Shown here: piece by piece, positions 8,757 to 17,423 of the stretch
Layout: each line of letters opens with the position of its first letter
Position numbering within the stretch: the stretch's first letter is position 1
NCBI GenBank assembly: GCA_937924525.1
Contig: CALDSU010000004.1
Coordinates: forward strand, 1 to 64,000
Direction: 5' to 3'
Length of the DNA: 64,000 nt
Origin: an uncultured Bryobacteraceae bacterium
Lineage (GTDB): Bacteria > Acidobacteriota > Terriglobia > Bryobacterales > Bryobacteraceae
Program-made: the position numbers and the translations under genes
The notes under the pieces: generated by a model
What the model saw: the letters and a program-made list of their open reading frames with translations, nothing else
Databases searched by the model: none
Told to the model about the DNA's origin: nothing

Positions 8757-8814
8757 GGATGCGGCGCGCCGGGCGCCCGCGCCCGGCGCGCGACAGGACG
8801 ATACGCTCGAGGTC
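8756..8814 (-). pseudogene. decayed copy of the purU 3' end
   Basis: These 59 bases align without gaps to 9103-9161 inside purU, with about 50 identical positions. Translated on the minus strand it gives DLERIVLSRAGRGRPARRIL, against DLERMVLSRAVRWHLEHRIL in PurU. The core GGCGCGCGACAGGAC is identical. The match ends sharply on both sides. It begins at the last base of the maeB stop codon. It is a partial duplication or the trace of an earlier purU end. Confidence 0.65.
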
Positions 8815-9068
8815 TCAGCAAAGGGCTCCGAGAGGCCTACGGCTGAGGCGCCTCCCCGCAGATTTGGACGCCATCAATCATACCCGGGTCGGCGTGCGCC
8901 CTGGAAATCCGTGGCTAGACCGAAGCTCACCGTCAGATTGAACCGAGTCGCGGCGGGGTAAGGTCACACGCCGGGGTAGCTGGAGGAATGACCTTCCGCC
9001 CTCGAAAGTCGATCGGGTGAATGGGCGAGGCGCACCAGCACGTCCGCTTCAGAAAAGGGGCAGCAACG
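8757..9068. other. 312-base gap with decayed coding fragments
   Basis: No intact gene seen. It contains the purU-end copy described at 8756-8814. On the minus strand at 8874-8960 there is a 28-codon stretch reading YPAATRFNLTVSFGLATDF and ending GYD-stop, with alternating hydrophobic residues like an outer-membrane beta-strand C-terminus; it could be chance or the tail of a lost gene. A short motif CTCAGCAAAG..GC..CCG (8813-8830) resembles one at 35656. Confidence 0.5.
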
Positions 9069-9920
9069 TCAGTCGAACACCACCGTCTTGTTCGCGTAGC
9101 AAAGGATGCGGTGTTCCAGGTGCCAGCGCACGGCGCGCGACAGGACCATGCGCTCGAGGTCGCGGCCCTTCTGGATCAGGTCTTCCAGGCGGTCGCGGTG
9201 GGAGATGCGGGTCACGTCCTGCTCGATGATGGGGCCGTCGTCGAGCACCTCGGTGACATAGTGACTGGTGGCGCCGATCAGCTTGACGCCGCGCGCGTAG
9301 GCCGCGTGATAGGGCCGCGCGCCGCTGAACGCCGGCAGGAACGAATGGTGCACGTTGATGATCGATTGCGGGTAGGCGGCGACGAAGCGCGGCGAAAGAA
9401 CCTGCATGTAACGGGCCAGCACCACCAGGTCCACCTCGTGGGCCGCGAGCAGGTCGAGTTGCGCCGTTTCCGCTGCCTCCTTGCGGGCGGGGTCTACGGC
9501 GATGTGATGAAAGGGAACCTCGTAAAAGCGCGCGAGCGGTTCCGCGTCCGGGTGGTTGCTGACGATCAAGGCCAGGACGCAAGGTAATTCTCCCGTCTGG
9601 TGGCGATGCAACAGGTCGGTGAGGCAGTGCAGATAACGGGACACAAACAGCGCCACACGCAACGGGCGGGACGAGTCTTCCACCCGCCAGCGCATTCCGA
9701 ACTCGCGCGCGAGGGGAGCGAAGGCCGCCGCGAACTCGCCCAGGCTGAGCGCGAAATCGTCCAGCGCCCACTCGACCCGCATGAAAAACAATCCCAGCCC
9801 GTCGTCCCGGTGCTGGTCGGCGTGGATGATGTTGGCGTTGTGACCGTACAGAAAGTTGGCCACGGAGGCCACGATGCCCTTGCGGTCCGGGCAGTCGAGC
9901 AGAAGGATGGCCGTGTTCAT
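9069..9920 (-). CDS. purU: formyltetrahydrofolate deformylase
   Basis: 283 residues from ATG 9920, the usual PurU length; a longer reading from 9977 is possible but adds 19 residues with no family match. Residues 1-85 are an ACT domain (LLLDCPDRKGIVASVANFLY), residues 90-283 the formyltransferase-like fold with NVHHSFLPAF (catalytic Asn and His) and VLDDGPIIEQD (catalytic Asp). The enzyme hydrolyses 10-formyl-THF to THF and formate, balancing one-carbon pools; the ACT domain usually responds to Met/Gly. It is divergent from the S9 peptidase gene and convergent with maeB. Confidence 0.95.
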   Translation of the reverse strand: MNTAILLLDCPDRKGIVASVANFLYGHNANIIHADQHRDDGLGLFFMRVEWALDDFALSLGEFAAAFAPLAREFGMRWRVEDSSRPLRVALFVSRYLHCLTDLLHRHQTGELPCVLALIVSNHPDAEPLARFYEVPFHHIAVDPARKEAAETAQLDLLAAHEVDLVVLARYMQVLSPRFVAAYPQSIINVHHSFLPAFSGARPYHAAYARGVKLIGATSHYVTEVLDDGPIIEQDVTRISHRDRLEDLIQKGRDLERMVLSRAVRWHLEHRILCYANKTVVFD

Positions 9921-9988
9921 CGCAGTGCAACCCGCATTTCCGCAGTGTGCCACAGCGGCCGCCGCAGTGCGCGACAATCACTACGTGT

Positions 9989-10009
9989 CCGGACCGCAAC
10001 CCGGTCCGG
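9989..10009 (+). promoter_or_regulatory. hairpin abutting the ribosome site of the S9 peptidase gene
   Basis: CCGGACC (9989-9995) and GGTCCGG (10003-10009) form a perfect 7-pair stem with a 7-base loop. Its 3' arm overlaps the start of the GGGAGG ribosome site (10008-10013) of the gene at 10019. A similar arrangement precedes maeB. Confidence 0.35.
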
Positions 10010-10018
10010 GAGGCAACC

Positions 10019-12061
10019 ATGAAATTTCGCCTTCTCCTGTGTTTGGCGGCAACGATCGCGTCGGCCCAGACCAGCCGCCTGACCCTCGCCGACATCTTCT
10101 CTTTCGAAATCGCGTCCGACCCGCAGGTTTCGCCCGATGGGCGGCGGGTGGTCTATGTCCGGCAGTACGCGGACGTGAGGACCGACAAGCGGTACTCGAA
10201 CCTGTGGCTGGTGAACCGCGACGGCAGCGGGCACCGCGCGTTGACCAGCGGTTTGTCCACCGACACCGCGCCCCGCTGGTCGCCTGACGGTTCCCAGCTT
10301 CTGTTTCTGTCCGACCGGGGCGGCGCCCGGCAGATTTACCGGCTGTGGCTCGACAGCGGCGTGAGCGCGCGGGTGACCGAGTCGGCCTCTCCGCCCTCCG
10401 GCGCCGCCTGGTCGCCCGATGGGAAGTGGATTTCCTTTACCGCGCTCGTTGCCGAGGACCCGCCCCAACTGGCGGCGCTGCCGAAAGCCCCGGAGGGCGC
10501 AAAGTGGGCCAGCCCGGCCAAAGTAATCGACCGCCTGGTCTACCGCTTTGACGGCGCGGGCTACCTGAAACCGGGCTACACGCAACTGTTTGTCGTGCCG
10601 GCCGAGGGCGGCACGGCGCGGCAGATTTCCCAAGGCAAGTTCGACCACGCCGGGCCGATCGTGCGGGCGAGCGAGCCGGTGTGGACGCCGGACGGCGCGG
10701 CCATTGTGCTTTCGACCAACCGGCATCCGGACTGGGAGCGCGCGCCGCTGAACACGGAGGTCTACGAGTTTCGGGTGGCGGACGGGACGGTGCGGGCGCT
10801 GACGTCCCGCGCTGGTCCGGACGGCAACGCCGTGGTGTCGCCGGACGGAACGAAGATCGCCTACACGGGGTTTGACGATCGCCGCCAGGGCTATCAGGTG
10901 ACGCGGCTATACGTGATGAATCGCGACGGCAGCGGCGCCCGCGTCCTGACCGCCAGCCTCGACCGCGACGTCCATCAGCCCCGCTGGGCGGCCGATTCCC
11001 TGGGGATTTACTTCCTGTCGGACGACCGGGGCAATACGGGCATTTTCTATTGCGGGCTGGACGGAAGGATCCGGAGCGTCGCGCGCGACTCCGGCGGCGG
11101 CGTGTTCGCCTCGGGCGGCGGGTCGTTCAGCGTGGCCCGGGACGGCGCCATCGCCTATACCTATACGCGGCCGGACCGGCCGGCGGACGTGGCAGTGGCG
11201 CGGGAGGGAGCGCCCGTCCAGGTGCTGACCGCGCTCAACGACGACCTGTTCGCCGGTAAGACCCTGGCCGCTCTCGAGGAGATCTGGTACAAGTCCGCCA
11301 AGGATCAGCGCGACATCCAAGGCTGGATTCTGAAGCCGCCCGGGTTCGACCCCGCCAAAAAGTATCCGCTGATTCTTGAAATCCACGGCGGGCCGTTCGC
11401 CAACTACGGCGACCGTTTTGACCTGGAAAAACAGTTGATGGCGGCGGCTGGTTACGTGGTGCTCTACACCAACCCGCGCGGCAGCACCAGCTATGGCGAG
11501 GAGTTCGGCAACCTGATCCACCACGCCTACCCCGGCGATGACTTCTACGACCTCAACTCGGGAGTCGACGCGATGCTCGCCAAAGGTTACATCGACCCCG
11601 AGCGGCTCTACGTCACCGGCGGCAGCGGCGGCGGCGTGCTCACCTGCTGGATGATCGGCCGCACCACCCGGTTTCGCGCCGCGGTGACGGTGTATCCGGT
11701 CGTAAACTGGTACAGTTTCATCCTGACCTCGGACATTGGCAACTGGACCAGCCAGTACTGGTTTCCAGGAATGCCCTGGGATCACGTGGCGCATTACGAG
11801 CAGCGGTCGCTGTTGTCGGTGGTGAAGAACGTGAAGACGCCCACCATGGTGCTGACGGGCGAAGCCGACTACCGGACGCCGATGTCGGATTCCGAGCAGT
11901 ATTACCAGGCCTTGAAGCTGCTGGGCGTGGAAGCGGCCCTGGTGCGCCTGCCCGACGAACCCCACGGGGCGCGGGTGCGGCCCAGCCATCACGTCAGCAA
12001 GGTCGGCCACATCATCGGTTGGTTCGACCGCCACCGGCCGGGACCGCCGGAGCAGCGCTGA
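10019..12061 (+). CDS. exported S9-family prolyl oligopeptidase-like peptidase
   Basis: 680 residues from ATG 10019 (GGGAGG five bases upstream). MKFRLLLCLAATIASA is a Sec signal peptide. Residues 30-390 contain several WD40-like PD40 propeller repeats (SPDGRRVVYV, SPDGSQLLFL, SPDGKWISFT, SPDGTKIAYT). Residues 410-680 are an alpha/beta hydrolase with GGSGGG (Ser536), GEADYRTP (Asp617) and DEPHG (His649), a complete S9 triad. Closest type is S9C acylaminoacyl peptidase / dipeptidyl peptidase. It probably digests peptides in the periplasm. The 3' end overlaps the convergent hydrolase gene by 50 bases. Confidence 0.92.
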   Translation: MKFRLLLCLAATIASAQTSRLTLADIFSFEIASDPQVSPDGRRVVYVRQYADVRTDKRYSNLWLVNRDGSGHRALTSGLSTDTAPRWSPDGSQLLFLSDRGGARQIYRLWLDSGVSARVTESASPPSGAAWSPDGKWISFTALVAEDPPQLAALPKAPEGAKWASPAKVIDRLVYRFDGAGYLKPGYTQLFVVPAEGGTARQISQGKFDHAGPIVRASEPVWTPDGAAIVLSTNRHPDWERAPLNTEVYEFRVADGTVRALTSRAGPDGNAVVSPDGTKIAYTGFDDRRQGYQVTRLYVMNRDGSGARVLTASLDRDVHQPRWAADSLGIYFLSDDRGNTGIFYCGLDGRIRSVARDSGGGVFASGGGSFSVARDGAIAYTYTRPDRPADVAVAREGAPVQVLTALNDDLFAGKTLAALEEIWYKSAKDQRDIQGWILKPPGFDPAKKYPLILEIHGGPFANYGDRFDLEKQLMAAAGYVVLYTNPRGSTSYGEEFGNLIHHAYPGDDFYDLNSGVDAMLAKGYIDPERLYVTGGSGGGVLTCWMIGRTTRFRAAVTVYPVVNWYSFILTSDIGNWTSQYWFPGMPWDHVAHYEQRSLLSVVKNVKTPTMVLTGEADYRTPMSDSEQYYQALKLLGVEAALVRLPDEPHGARVRPSHHVSKVGHIIGWFDRHRPGPPEQR

Positions 12062-12758
12062 CGGCGGCCAGCGCCTCTTCCAGATACCGGTTGACTTCGC
12101 GGGCGTGCGTGAACGTGATCAGGTGCTTGGCGCCCGCCAGCAGGCGGTCCGGATGGCCGGGATGCGGCGGAATGACCCAATCCGCCGCGCCGTGAATCTG
12201 GAAAATGGGTGCGCCGAGGCTCTGGGCGTCGGCCGCGGTGAAGCGCCAGGCGGAGGCGGCCTGCGCGCCCCACCGCAACGTGCCGATGTCCGCTTCGGCG
12301 GCCATCTGTTCGAGCATCCGGCGCGCTTCCGGGTCCAGTCCTTCGCGGAGACCGAACAGTGCTGCCAACCGGCGCAGTCCGAACCGAATCAGGGCGTGCG
12401 GCAACCGCCGGCCGCGCGCCTGCTGACTCCGGAAGCGGGGCGGGATGGAATCCGAAGTGCGATTCGAGGCGATCAGGACGATGGCGGCCGGCTTCGCCTG
12501 CGCGGCGCGGGCGATCTCCAGCGCCACTTGCCCCCCGAACGACATCCCGCCCAGCACCAACGGCGGCGCCAAGAGACCTTCGCTTTCCAGCAGCGAGGCC
12601 CAGCGCGCCGCGTAAGCAGGGAGATCCTCGCTTTCGCGCGGCCGAAGCACGGCGGGAGTGATCAGGCGCGCGCCAAAGTGCGCCTGCTGGCGGAAGAACA
12701 GGCGGGCGTCGGCGCCCAAGCCAGGAAACAGAATCAAACGGGAACCAGCGGCGGACAT
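12012..12758 (-). CDS. alpha/beta-fold hydrolase
   Basis: 248 residues from ATG 12758; the frame is open further upstream but that part overlaps ackA antisense and has no family signal. LILFPGLGADARLF carries the oxyanion-hole region, GGMSFGGQVA (nucleophile Ser), IHGAADWVIPP (Asp) and ITFTHAREVN (His) complete a catalytic triad. It fits the broad esterase/lipase/thioesterase group; substrate unknown. A helical cap lies between the Ser and Asp motifs. The end overlaps the S9 peptidase gene tail-to-tail by 50 bases, so the last residues (AGGGRTNR) are probably recent read-through. Confidence 0.8.
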   Translation of the reverse strand: MSAAGSRLILFPGLGADARLFFRQQAHFGARLITPAVLRPRESEDLPAYAARWASLLESEGLLAPPLVLGGMSFGGQVALEIARAAQAKPAAIVLIASNRTSDSIPPRFRSQQARGRRLPHALIRFGLRRLAALFGLREGLDPEARRMLEQMAAEADIGTLRWGAQAASAWRFTAADAQSLGAPIFQIHGAADWVIPPHPGHPDRLLAGAKHLITFTHAREVNRYLEEALAAVSAAPAVPAGGGRTNR

Positions 12759-12816
12759 CACCGGGGGGATGCCGCGGTCCCGGCGCTGGATGGATTTGTT
12801 CGCCGCGCCGGGCCGT

Positions 12817-13905
12817 TCAGCGTCCGGCCAGGACCCGATAAGCCCGGCGAGCCACGATGCGCTCTTCGTCCGTCGCCAGCGTGACCACCGCCACGCGAGC
12901 GCCGGTGGCGGAGACCACCCGGTCCCCCGCGCCGCCTTCATTGGCCGAGGCGTCCAACTCGACGCCCAGGAATTCCAGCCCCGCGCAGCAGGCCGCGCGC
13001 AAGCGGGCCGAGTTTTCGCCGATGCCGCCGGTAAAGGCGATGGCGTCCAGGCCGCCCATCGCGGCCGCGTACGCGCCGATGGCCTTGCGCACGCCGTAGG
13101 AAAACACGGCCAGCGCCAGGCGGGCCGCGGGCGTATGGGCGGCTTCCAGGTCCCGCACGTCGCCGCCGGGAATGCCCGACAGGCCCGCCAACCCCCCGCC
13201 TTTCGCCAGTTGCTCGCTGACCTCGGCGGGACCCCATCCTTCCCGCTGCATCATGAAGAGCACTGCGAAGACGTCCAGATCGCCGTGCCGGGTAGCGTTC
13301 TCCAAGCCGGATTGCGGAGAGAAGCCCATGGTGGTGTCGACACTGCGGCCCCGTTCGATGGCGCACAGCGAGGAACTGCCGCCCAGGTGGCAACTGACGA
13401 TCCGCAGTTCGTCGGCGGCGCGGCCGAGCAGTTCGGGCACGCGGCCCGCCACGAATTGGTGCGAAGCCCCGTGGAAGCCGTAGCGCGCCACGCCGCGCTC
13501 GCGCCAGGCTTGCGGCACGCCGTACTCGCGCGCGTAGTCCGGTATGGTGGCGTGGAATTCGGTTTCGAAGGCCGCCACCAGCGGCACGCCGGGCATCGCC
13601 TGACGGAACGCCCGCATGCCGGCCAGGTAGATTGCGTTGTGCACCGGCGCGGCGGGCAGGAACTCTTCCATCGCCCGGAACAGCTCATCATCGGCGAGGA
13701 ACGTGCCGCGGTACCGCGGTCCGGCGTGCACCGCTTTGAACGCCAACGCGTCAATGCGCGCGTCGCCGGTCTGGATTTGCTGGATCGCGGTGGCGTAGTC
13801 CGTGACCCGTTCCAGCCGGCCTTTGGCCAGCGTCCGTTCCGCCGGCATTTCCAGAAGCTGATACTTAAGTGAAGTGGACCCGAGATTCGGTACCAGAATG
13901 TTCAT
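12817..13905 (-). CDS. divergent acetate kinase-family protein
   Basis: 362 residues, shorter than typical AckA (about 400). ASKHA-fold landmarks are recognisable but altered: NLGSTSLKYQLL for the usual NCGSSSLKF; AVHAGPRYRG for the VHGG region; GFHGASHQFV (conserved GFHGxSH); CHLGGSSSLCAIERGRSVD for HLGNGASVCAI; ATRHGDLD for GTRSGDID; and FTGGIGENSA (conserved). AckA interconverts acetate/ATP and acetyl phosphate/ADP. With the maeB fusion nearby an acetate-overflow role is possible, but the substitutions leave room for a different carboxylate kinase. A TPR gene starts upstream on the same strand; the gap is 0 bases, so they are probably co-transcribed. Confidence 0.8.
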   Translation of the reverse strand: MNILVPNLGSTSLKYQLLEMPAERTLAKGRLERVTDYATAIQQIQTGDARIDALAFKAVHAGPRYRGTFLADDELFRAMEEFLPAAPVHNAIYLAGMRAFRQAMPGVPLVAAFETEFHATIPDYAREYGVPQAWRERGVARYGFHGASHQFVAGRVPELLGRAADELRIVSCHLGGSSSLCAIERGRSVDTTMGFSPQSGLENATRHGDLDVFAVLFMMQREGWGPAEVSEQLAKGGGLAGLSGIPGGDVRDLEAAHTPAARLALAVFSYGVRKAIGAYAAAMGGLDAIAFTGGIGENSARLRAACCAGLEFLGVELDASANEGGAGDRVVSATGARVAVVTLATDEERIVARRAYRVLAGR

Positions 13906-15021
13906 TTATTTTCCCGCGCGGATCAGCGCCACGTTCTTGGTCGCGGTGGGCTGAAACGGGCTCTTGATTTTCGCGCACTGCTCGTTATACGCCAGCGCCG
14001 CCTTGCGGTTGCCCATCTGGTAGTTCGCCAGTCCCAGGTAGAACAGCACGGCGGCCTTCAACTGGTCGTTGGCGTCCACCGAAGGAAGCGCCGCGCGCAG
14101 CGCCTCGTCGGCCTGCTTCAGCTTTTTCTGGTTGAAGTAGGTGGTTCCGATGAGAAAATTGGCCAGGCCGGAGAGTGACATTTTCTTGTTCGTCCAGGCG
14201 GCGTCGTCCAGGCCTTCCGGTTTCGGCTTGGTGTTCACCAACTCGACCACCTTCTGGGAATAGGCGATCACTTTGTCCGGCTCTTTCTTCTGCTGCATGT
14301 AATGATCCGCGAGAAAAATCAGCATGTCCTCGCTGGACTGGTCCGTGGCGACCACGCGTTCGGCGGTCGCCAGGGCGGCGGCCTGGTTATTCAACTGGCG
14401 GTGGGCGTTGAATTCGAATTCCGCGGTTTTGGGCAAGTATTGGCTGTCGGCGTTCAACTGCCGGAGTCCGTCGATCAAGGCCAAACGCTGGGTGGGATCC
14501 GCCGTTTGCAGGATCTGCGCGAACAGAGCGTACTCCGCGTAATTGTCCACCTGCTTGGCGAAATCGACGCGCGCCTTCCAATCATCGTCCTCGACATCCT
14601 CCGGCTGGGGGCCGGTGGCGATGGCGCGGGCCAGTTTGGAGGACTGTTGGGCCCACTTGAGCACCAGCGCCGGGTCTTTCTTGCCTTCGCTGGCTTTCAG
14701 CGTCAGGTGCGCGGCGGCCAGATCCTGCGGATCCTTCCCCAGGATCGCCTCGCCGGCGGCCAACGCCTGGTCAAACGCATTCGCCTTCAGGTAGAGGTCC
14801 TGAAGTTGCGAACGCACCCACAAGACCGCGTCGTGCTGGGCGTGGTTCGTCACAAACTGCTCATACAGAGCGGTCTTCTTGGCCGGGTCGTCGGCCTGCG
14901 CGGCTTCCTGCAAAAGCTGGCCTTCCGGGGTTTCGGCATTAACGACGGCAAGCTTCTGCTGCGCCGCCGCCGGGAGCCAGGCGGTCAGGGCAAACCAGGT
15001 GATCATCAGCGCTGTTTTCAT
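13906..15021 (-). CDS. exported tetratricopeptide-repeat protein
   Basis: 371 residues from ATG 15021, chosen because MKTALMITWFALTAWLPAAAQ is a clean signal peptide and GGAG lies 6-9 bases upstream. The mature part is almost wholly helical with degenerate TPR pairs, clearest at the C-terminus (AAVLFYLGLANYQMGNRKAALAYNEQCAKI). No enzyme motif is seen. TPR proteins act as scaffolds; this one is presumably periplasmic. The stop abuts the acetate-kinase-like start. Confidence 0.75.
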   Translation of the reverse strand: MKTALMITWFALTAWLPAAAQQKLAVVNAETPEGQLLQEAAQADDPAKKTALYEQFVTNHAQHDAVLWVRSQLQDLYLKANAFDQALAAGEAILGKDPQDLAAAHLTLKASEGKKDPALVLKWAQQSSKLARAIATGPQPEDVEDDDWKARVDFAKQVDNYAEYALFAQILQTADPTQRLALIDGLRQLNADSQYLPKTAEFEFNAHRQLNNQAAALATAERVVATDQSSEDMLIFLADHYMQQKKEPDKVIAYSQKVVELVNTKPKPEGLDDAAWTNKKMSLSGLANFLIGTTYFNQKKLKQADEALRAALPSVDANDQLKAAVLFYLGLANYQMGNRKAALAYNEQCAKIKSPFQPTATKNVALIRAGK

Positions 15022-15125
15022 CGGAGGGCTCCGTTCGATGAGGGATCTTACCACACGCCCGCCGCTGCTGGATAGCGAAGCCACCCGCCGTCCCGCGGGA
15101 CAGGAGAAGCCACCGGCGCGACCTG

Positions 15126-15818
15126 TCATTTCGCGCGTGAACGCGCTCGATCAACCAGCAGAATCCACCACACGGAAATCGCGCAGTAACCGAGGACCGG
15201 CTGCCATGGGAAAGTCCGATCGGTGAACGCAAGGCCCAACGCGTAGAGCGCCGCGGCGCCCGCCAAGCAGAACACTCCGACTCCGAGCACGAGCGCGATG
15301 ACCAGGCCAAACCAAGTGCCGGCGACGAACTGGAAAGCGGAGACAGGTTTGTTTCCCACGATGGCGGCGTTTCCGGCTTGACGAAGGTGCGCCGCGACGA
15401 TCGCAGCCAGCTCTTCGACATCGGGACGAAAACCGTTGACCTGTAAGCTGCGCCGCCGCGCCTGGATCACCAGCGCGGCGTCTTCCGGCGCGTGGGCGAC
15501 CGACACTATCTGTGCGCTGAGTATGTCGTCCCAGGGCAGGAAGGGCGACAGCCCAGGGATCAGTTTGACAGAGCGCATCACCTGGAAGCGCAGCCCCTCG
15601 GGCTCGACGGTGACCACGACCGGCACCCGTGAGAGCCACGCCCCGGCGACTACGCCGGCCATGTACAGGGCGGCGACGCCCACCACGACGGTGGCGTCGC
15701 TCAGCGGGGTGAACTCCAGCCCGGCAAAGATGAGCGGCACCGCCAGCATCGCTCCGATCAGCAGCGCGGCGGGCAGCGCGGTGGGATGCTCGTAATGGAA
15801 CGGGCAGCGGAAGGGCAT
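15126..15818 (-). CDS. membrane protein with PH-like domain
   Basis: 230 residues from ATG 15818. Two membrane segments lie at about 16-65 (LPAALLIGAMLAVPLIFAG and VVVGVAALYMAGVVAGAWL). A soluble beta-rich segment of about 75 residues follows, with WDDI and LVIQARRRSL that resemble bacterial PH domains. Two more membrane segments come at the C-terminus. I do not recognise a precise family. It lies between the exopolysaccharide locus and the TPR gene on the same strand, 59 bases downstream of the WecA-like gene. Confidence 0.6.
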   Translation of the reverse strand: MPFRCPFHYEHPTALPAALLIGAMLAVPLIFAGLEFTPLSDATVVVGVAALYMAGVVAGAWLSRVPVVVTVEPEGLRFQVMRSVKLIPGLSPFLPWDDILSAQIVSVAHAPEDAALVIQARRRSLQVNGFRPDVEELAAIVAAHLRQAGNAAIVGNKPVSAFQFVAGTWFGLVIALVLGVGVFCLAGAAALYALGLAFTDRTFPWQPVLGYCAISVWWILLVDRARSRAK

Positions 15819-15877
15819 TCCCGGAGGATACCAAGTAGAGGAGGGACGCTGCGGGAACCACGCCGGCGCAAGGCCGG

Positions 15878-17419
15878 TCAGTCCGCCCCGGAGAACCCGA
15901 CGGCGGGTTCGCCCAGCTTGGGCGGCGCCGTCGTGCCGGGACCCTCCTCCGTACGGCTTCGTCGCTGCTCTTCCAGTTCGGCCAGACGCCTGCCCAGCGC
16001 GGCCACCTGTGGGTCGGGCGCGAAGCTGGGCAGGAGTTGTTCGGCGCGGGAGCGCAACTCCCGCGAGATCACCTGCGAGGACATAGCCAGGCCCAGCGGG
16101 AGGTTGGCGTCTTCGTGGCGGAACCAGCAGTCCACCCATTCTCGCTCGCGGACTGGAATCCGCAAGTGCGGAAGGTTCTGCCCGGGGGCCTCGGGCGCGC
16201 CGAAGGTCTCTCCCGCCAGATACAGCCGCAGCTTGACGACACCCAAACCCGGGGCCGCGTCACGCAGCGCTTGCCAGCACTCGAAAGGAGTCCGGGCGGC
16301 GCGGATCGATTCGCTCAGTTGGGTGAGGTGAATCTGCTCGGTCAGCAGCCGGCGCCACGCGCCGCCCCAAAGCACGCGGTGCGCTGCCGCGAATTCGACG
16401 TAACCCAGTTTGCGCACTCCCCACCAGGCGCCCAGGCAGAAGATCACGAGGATCAAGCCCGAGAAACGGTTGTCCGCCAGGCTGGCCAGCAGCGACAGCG
16501 CCGCGCCCATGCCGCAAAGGGCGTACAGCACCAGGGCGGCCCGGCGCGGGGACAGGCCACGATCCAGCAGGCGGTGATGGATGTGGCCGCGGTCCGCCCC
16601 GAAGATCGGGAGCCCCCGGAGAAAGCGCCGGCAAATCGCCAACAAGACGTCCAGGATGGGAATCGCCAGCACCATCAGCGGGGCGGTCATCCCGAGCGCG
16701 GTGGCCGACTTCTGGCTCCACAGCGCACCGTAGCAACCGAGCAGAAAGCCGATCAGCAGCGAGCCGGAATCCCCCAGAAAGATCGATGCGGGGTTGAAGT
16801 TGTAGCGTAAGAAGGCCAGCAGTGCGCCGGCCAGCGGCGCCGTGGCCAGCGCGAGGGAAAGGCTGCCGTGCAGCAGCGCCGCCGCCAGCATGGTCAGCGT
16901 GGCGAAAAACCCGATGCCGGCCGCCAGTCCGTCAATCCCGTCGATGAGATTGAAGGCGTTGGCGCAGCCAGCCAGCCAGATCAAGGTGAGCGGCAGGCTG
17001 AGCCAGTCGGGCAACGCCCATCCGGCCACGGAGCTCACCTGCACGCCGCCTGCCCAGGCCAGCAGCGCTGCGGCGATCTGTCCGCCGAGCTTCTGCCAGG
17101 GACGCACGTTCCATAAGTCGTCGCATAAGCCGGTCGCAAAGACCACGCACGCCGCGGGCAGAAGCCGCAAGGCGGCCGACAGGTGCTCGCCCACGATCGC
17201 GCCGCCGGACAGGGGCGTGGCCAACAACAGCCCGAACGCACCCACATAGGCGATCGCCAGCGGGATGCCGCCCACCCGCGGCACCGCGCGGGTGTGAAGC
17301 TTGCGCACCCGGTCCGGCTGGTCTACCAGCCCGAGCCGGAGACAGCCCAGGCGAAACACCGGCGTCAGCGCCAGGCAGAGCAGGAACGCGACTGCCGAGA
17401 GGAAAAGCAGGGAGAGCAT
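15878..17419 (-). CDS. WecA/MraY-family polyprenyl-phosphate sugar-1-phosphate transferase with C-terminal extension
   Basis: 513 residues. Residues 1-335 are a polytopic GT4/MraY-WecA domain with GLCDDLW (Asp pair), NAFNLIDGIDGLAAG, FLGDSGSL and DRGHIHHRLLDRGLS, the HIHH motif of the WecA branch. This enzyme puts the first sugar-1-phosphate on undecaprenyl phosphate at the inner membrane, initiating polysaccharide repeat units. Residues about 345-513 are an extra soluble cytoplasmic domain (helix, then a small alpha/beta region around GVVKLRLYLAGETF, then a Glu/Arg-rich tail) not present in normal WecA (about 360 residues). It reads like a small sensor (GAF-like) fold, which is only a guess. 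Last biosynthetic gene of the exopolysaccharide locus. Confidence 0.87.
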   Translation of the reverse strand: MLSLLFLSAVAFLLCLALTPVFRLGCLRLGLVDQPDRVRKLHTRAVPRVGGIPLAIAYVGAFGLLLATPLSGGAIVGEHLSAALRLLPAACVVFATGLCDDLWNVRPWQKLGGQIAAALLAWAGGVQVSSVAGWALPDWLSLPLTLIWLAGCANAFNLIDGIDGLAAGIGFFATLTMLAAALLHGSLSLALATAPLAGALLAFLRYNFNPASIFLGDSGSLLIGFLLGCYGALWSQKSATALGMTAPLMVLAIPILDVLLAICRRFLRGLPIFGADRGHIHHRLLDRGLSPRRAALVLYALCGMGAALSLLASLADNRFSGLILVIFCLGAWWGVRKLGYVEFAAAHRVLWGGAWRRLLTEQIHLTQLSESIRAARTPFECWQALRDAAPGLGVVKLRLYLAGETFGAPEAPGQNLPHLRIPVREREWVDCWFRHEDANLPLGLAMSSQVISRELRSRAEQLLPSFAPDPQVAALGRRLAELEEQRRSRTEEGPGTTAPPKLGEPAVGFSGAD

Positions 17420-17423
17420 AGAA

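Noticed and set aside
12759-12941. 61-residue N-terminal extension of the alpha/beta hydrolase
   Set aside because: It is antisense to the acetate-kinase-like gene and has no fold signal; the hydrolase fold starts directly after ATG 12758.
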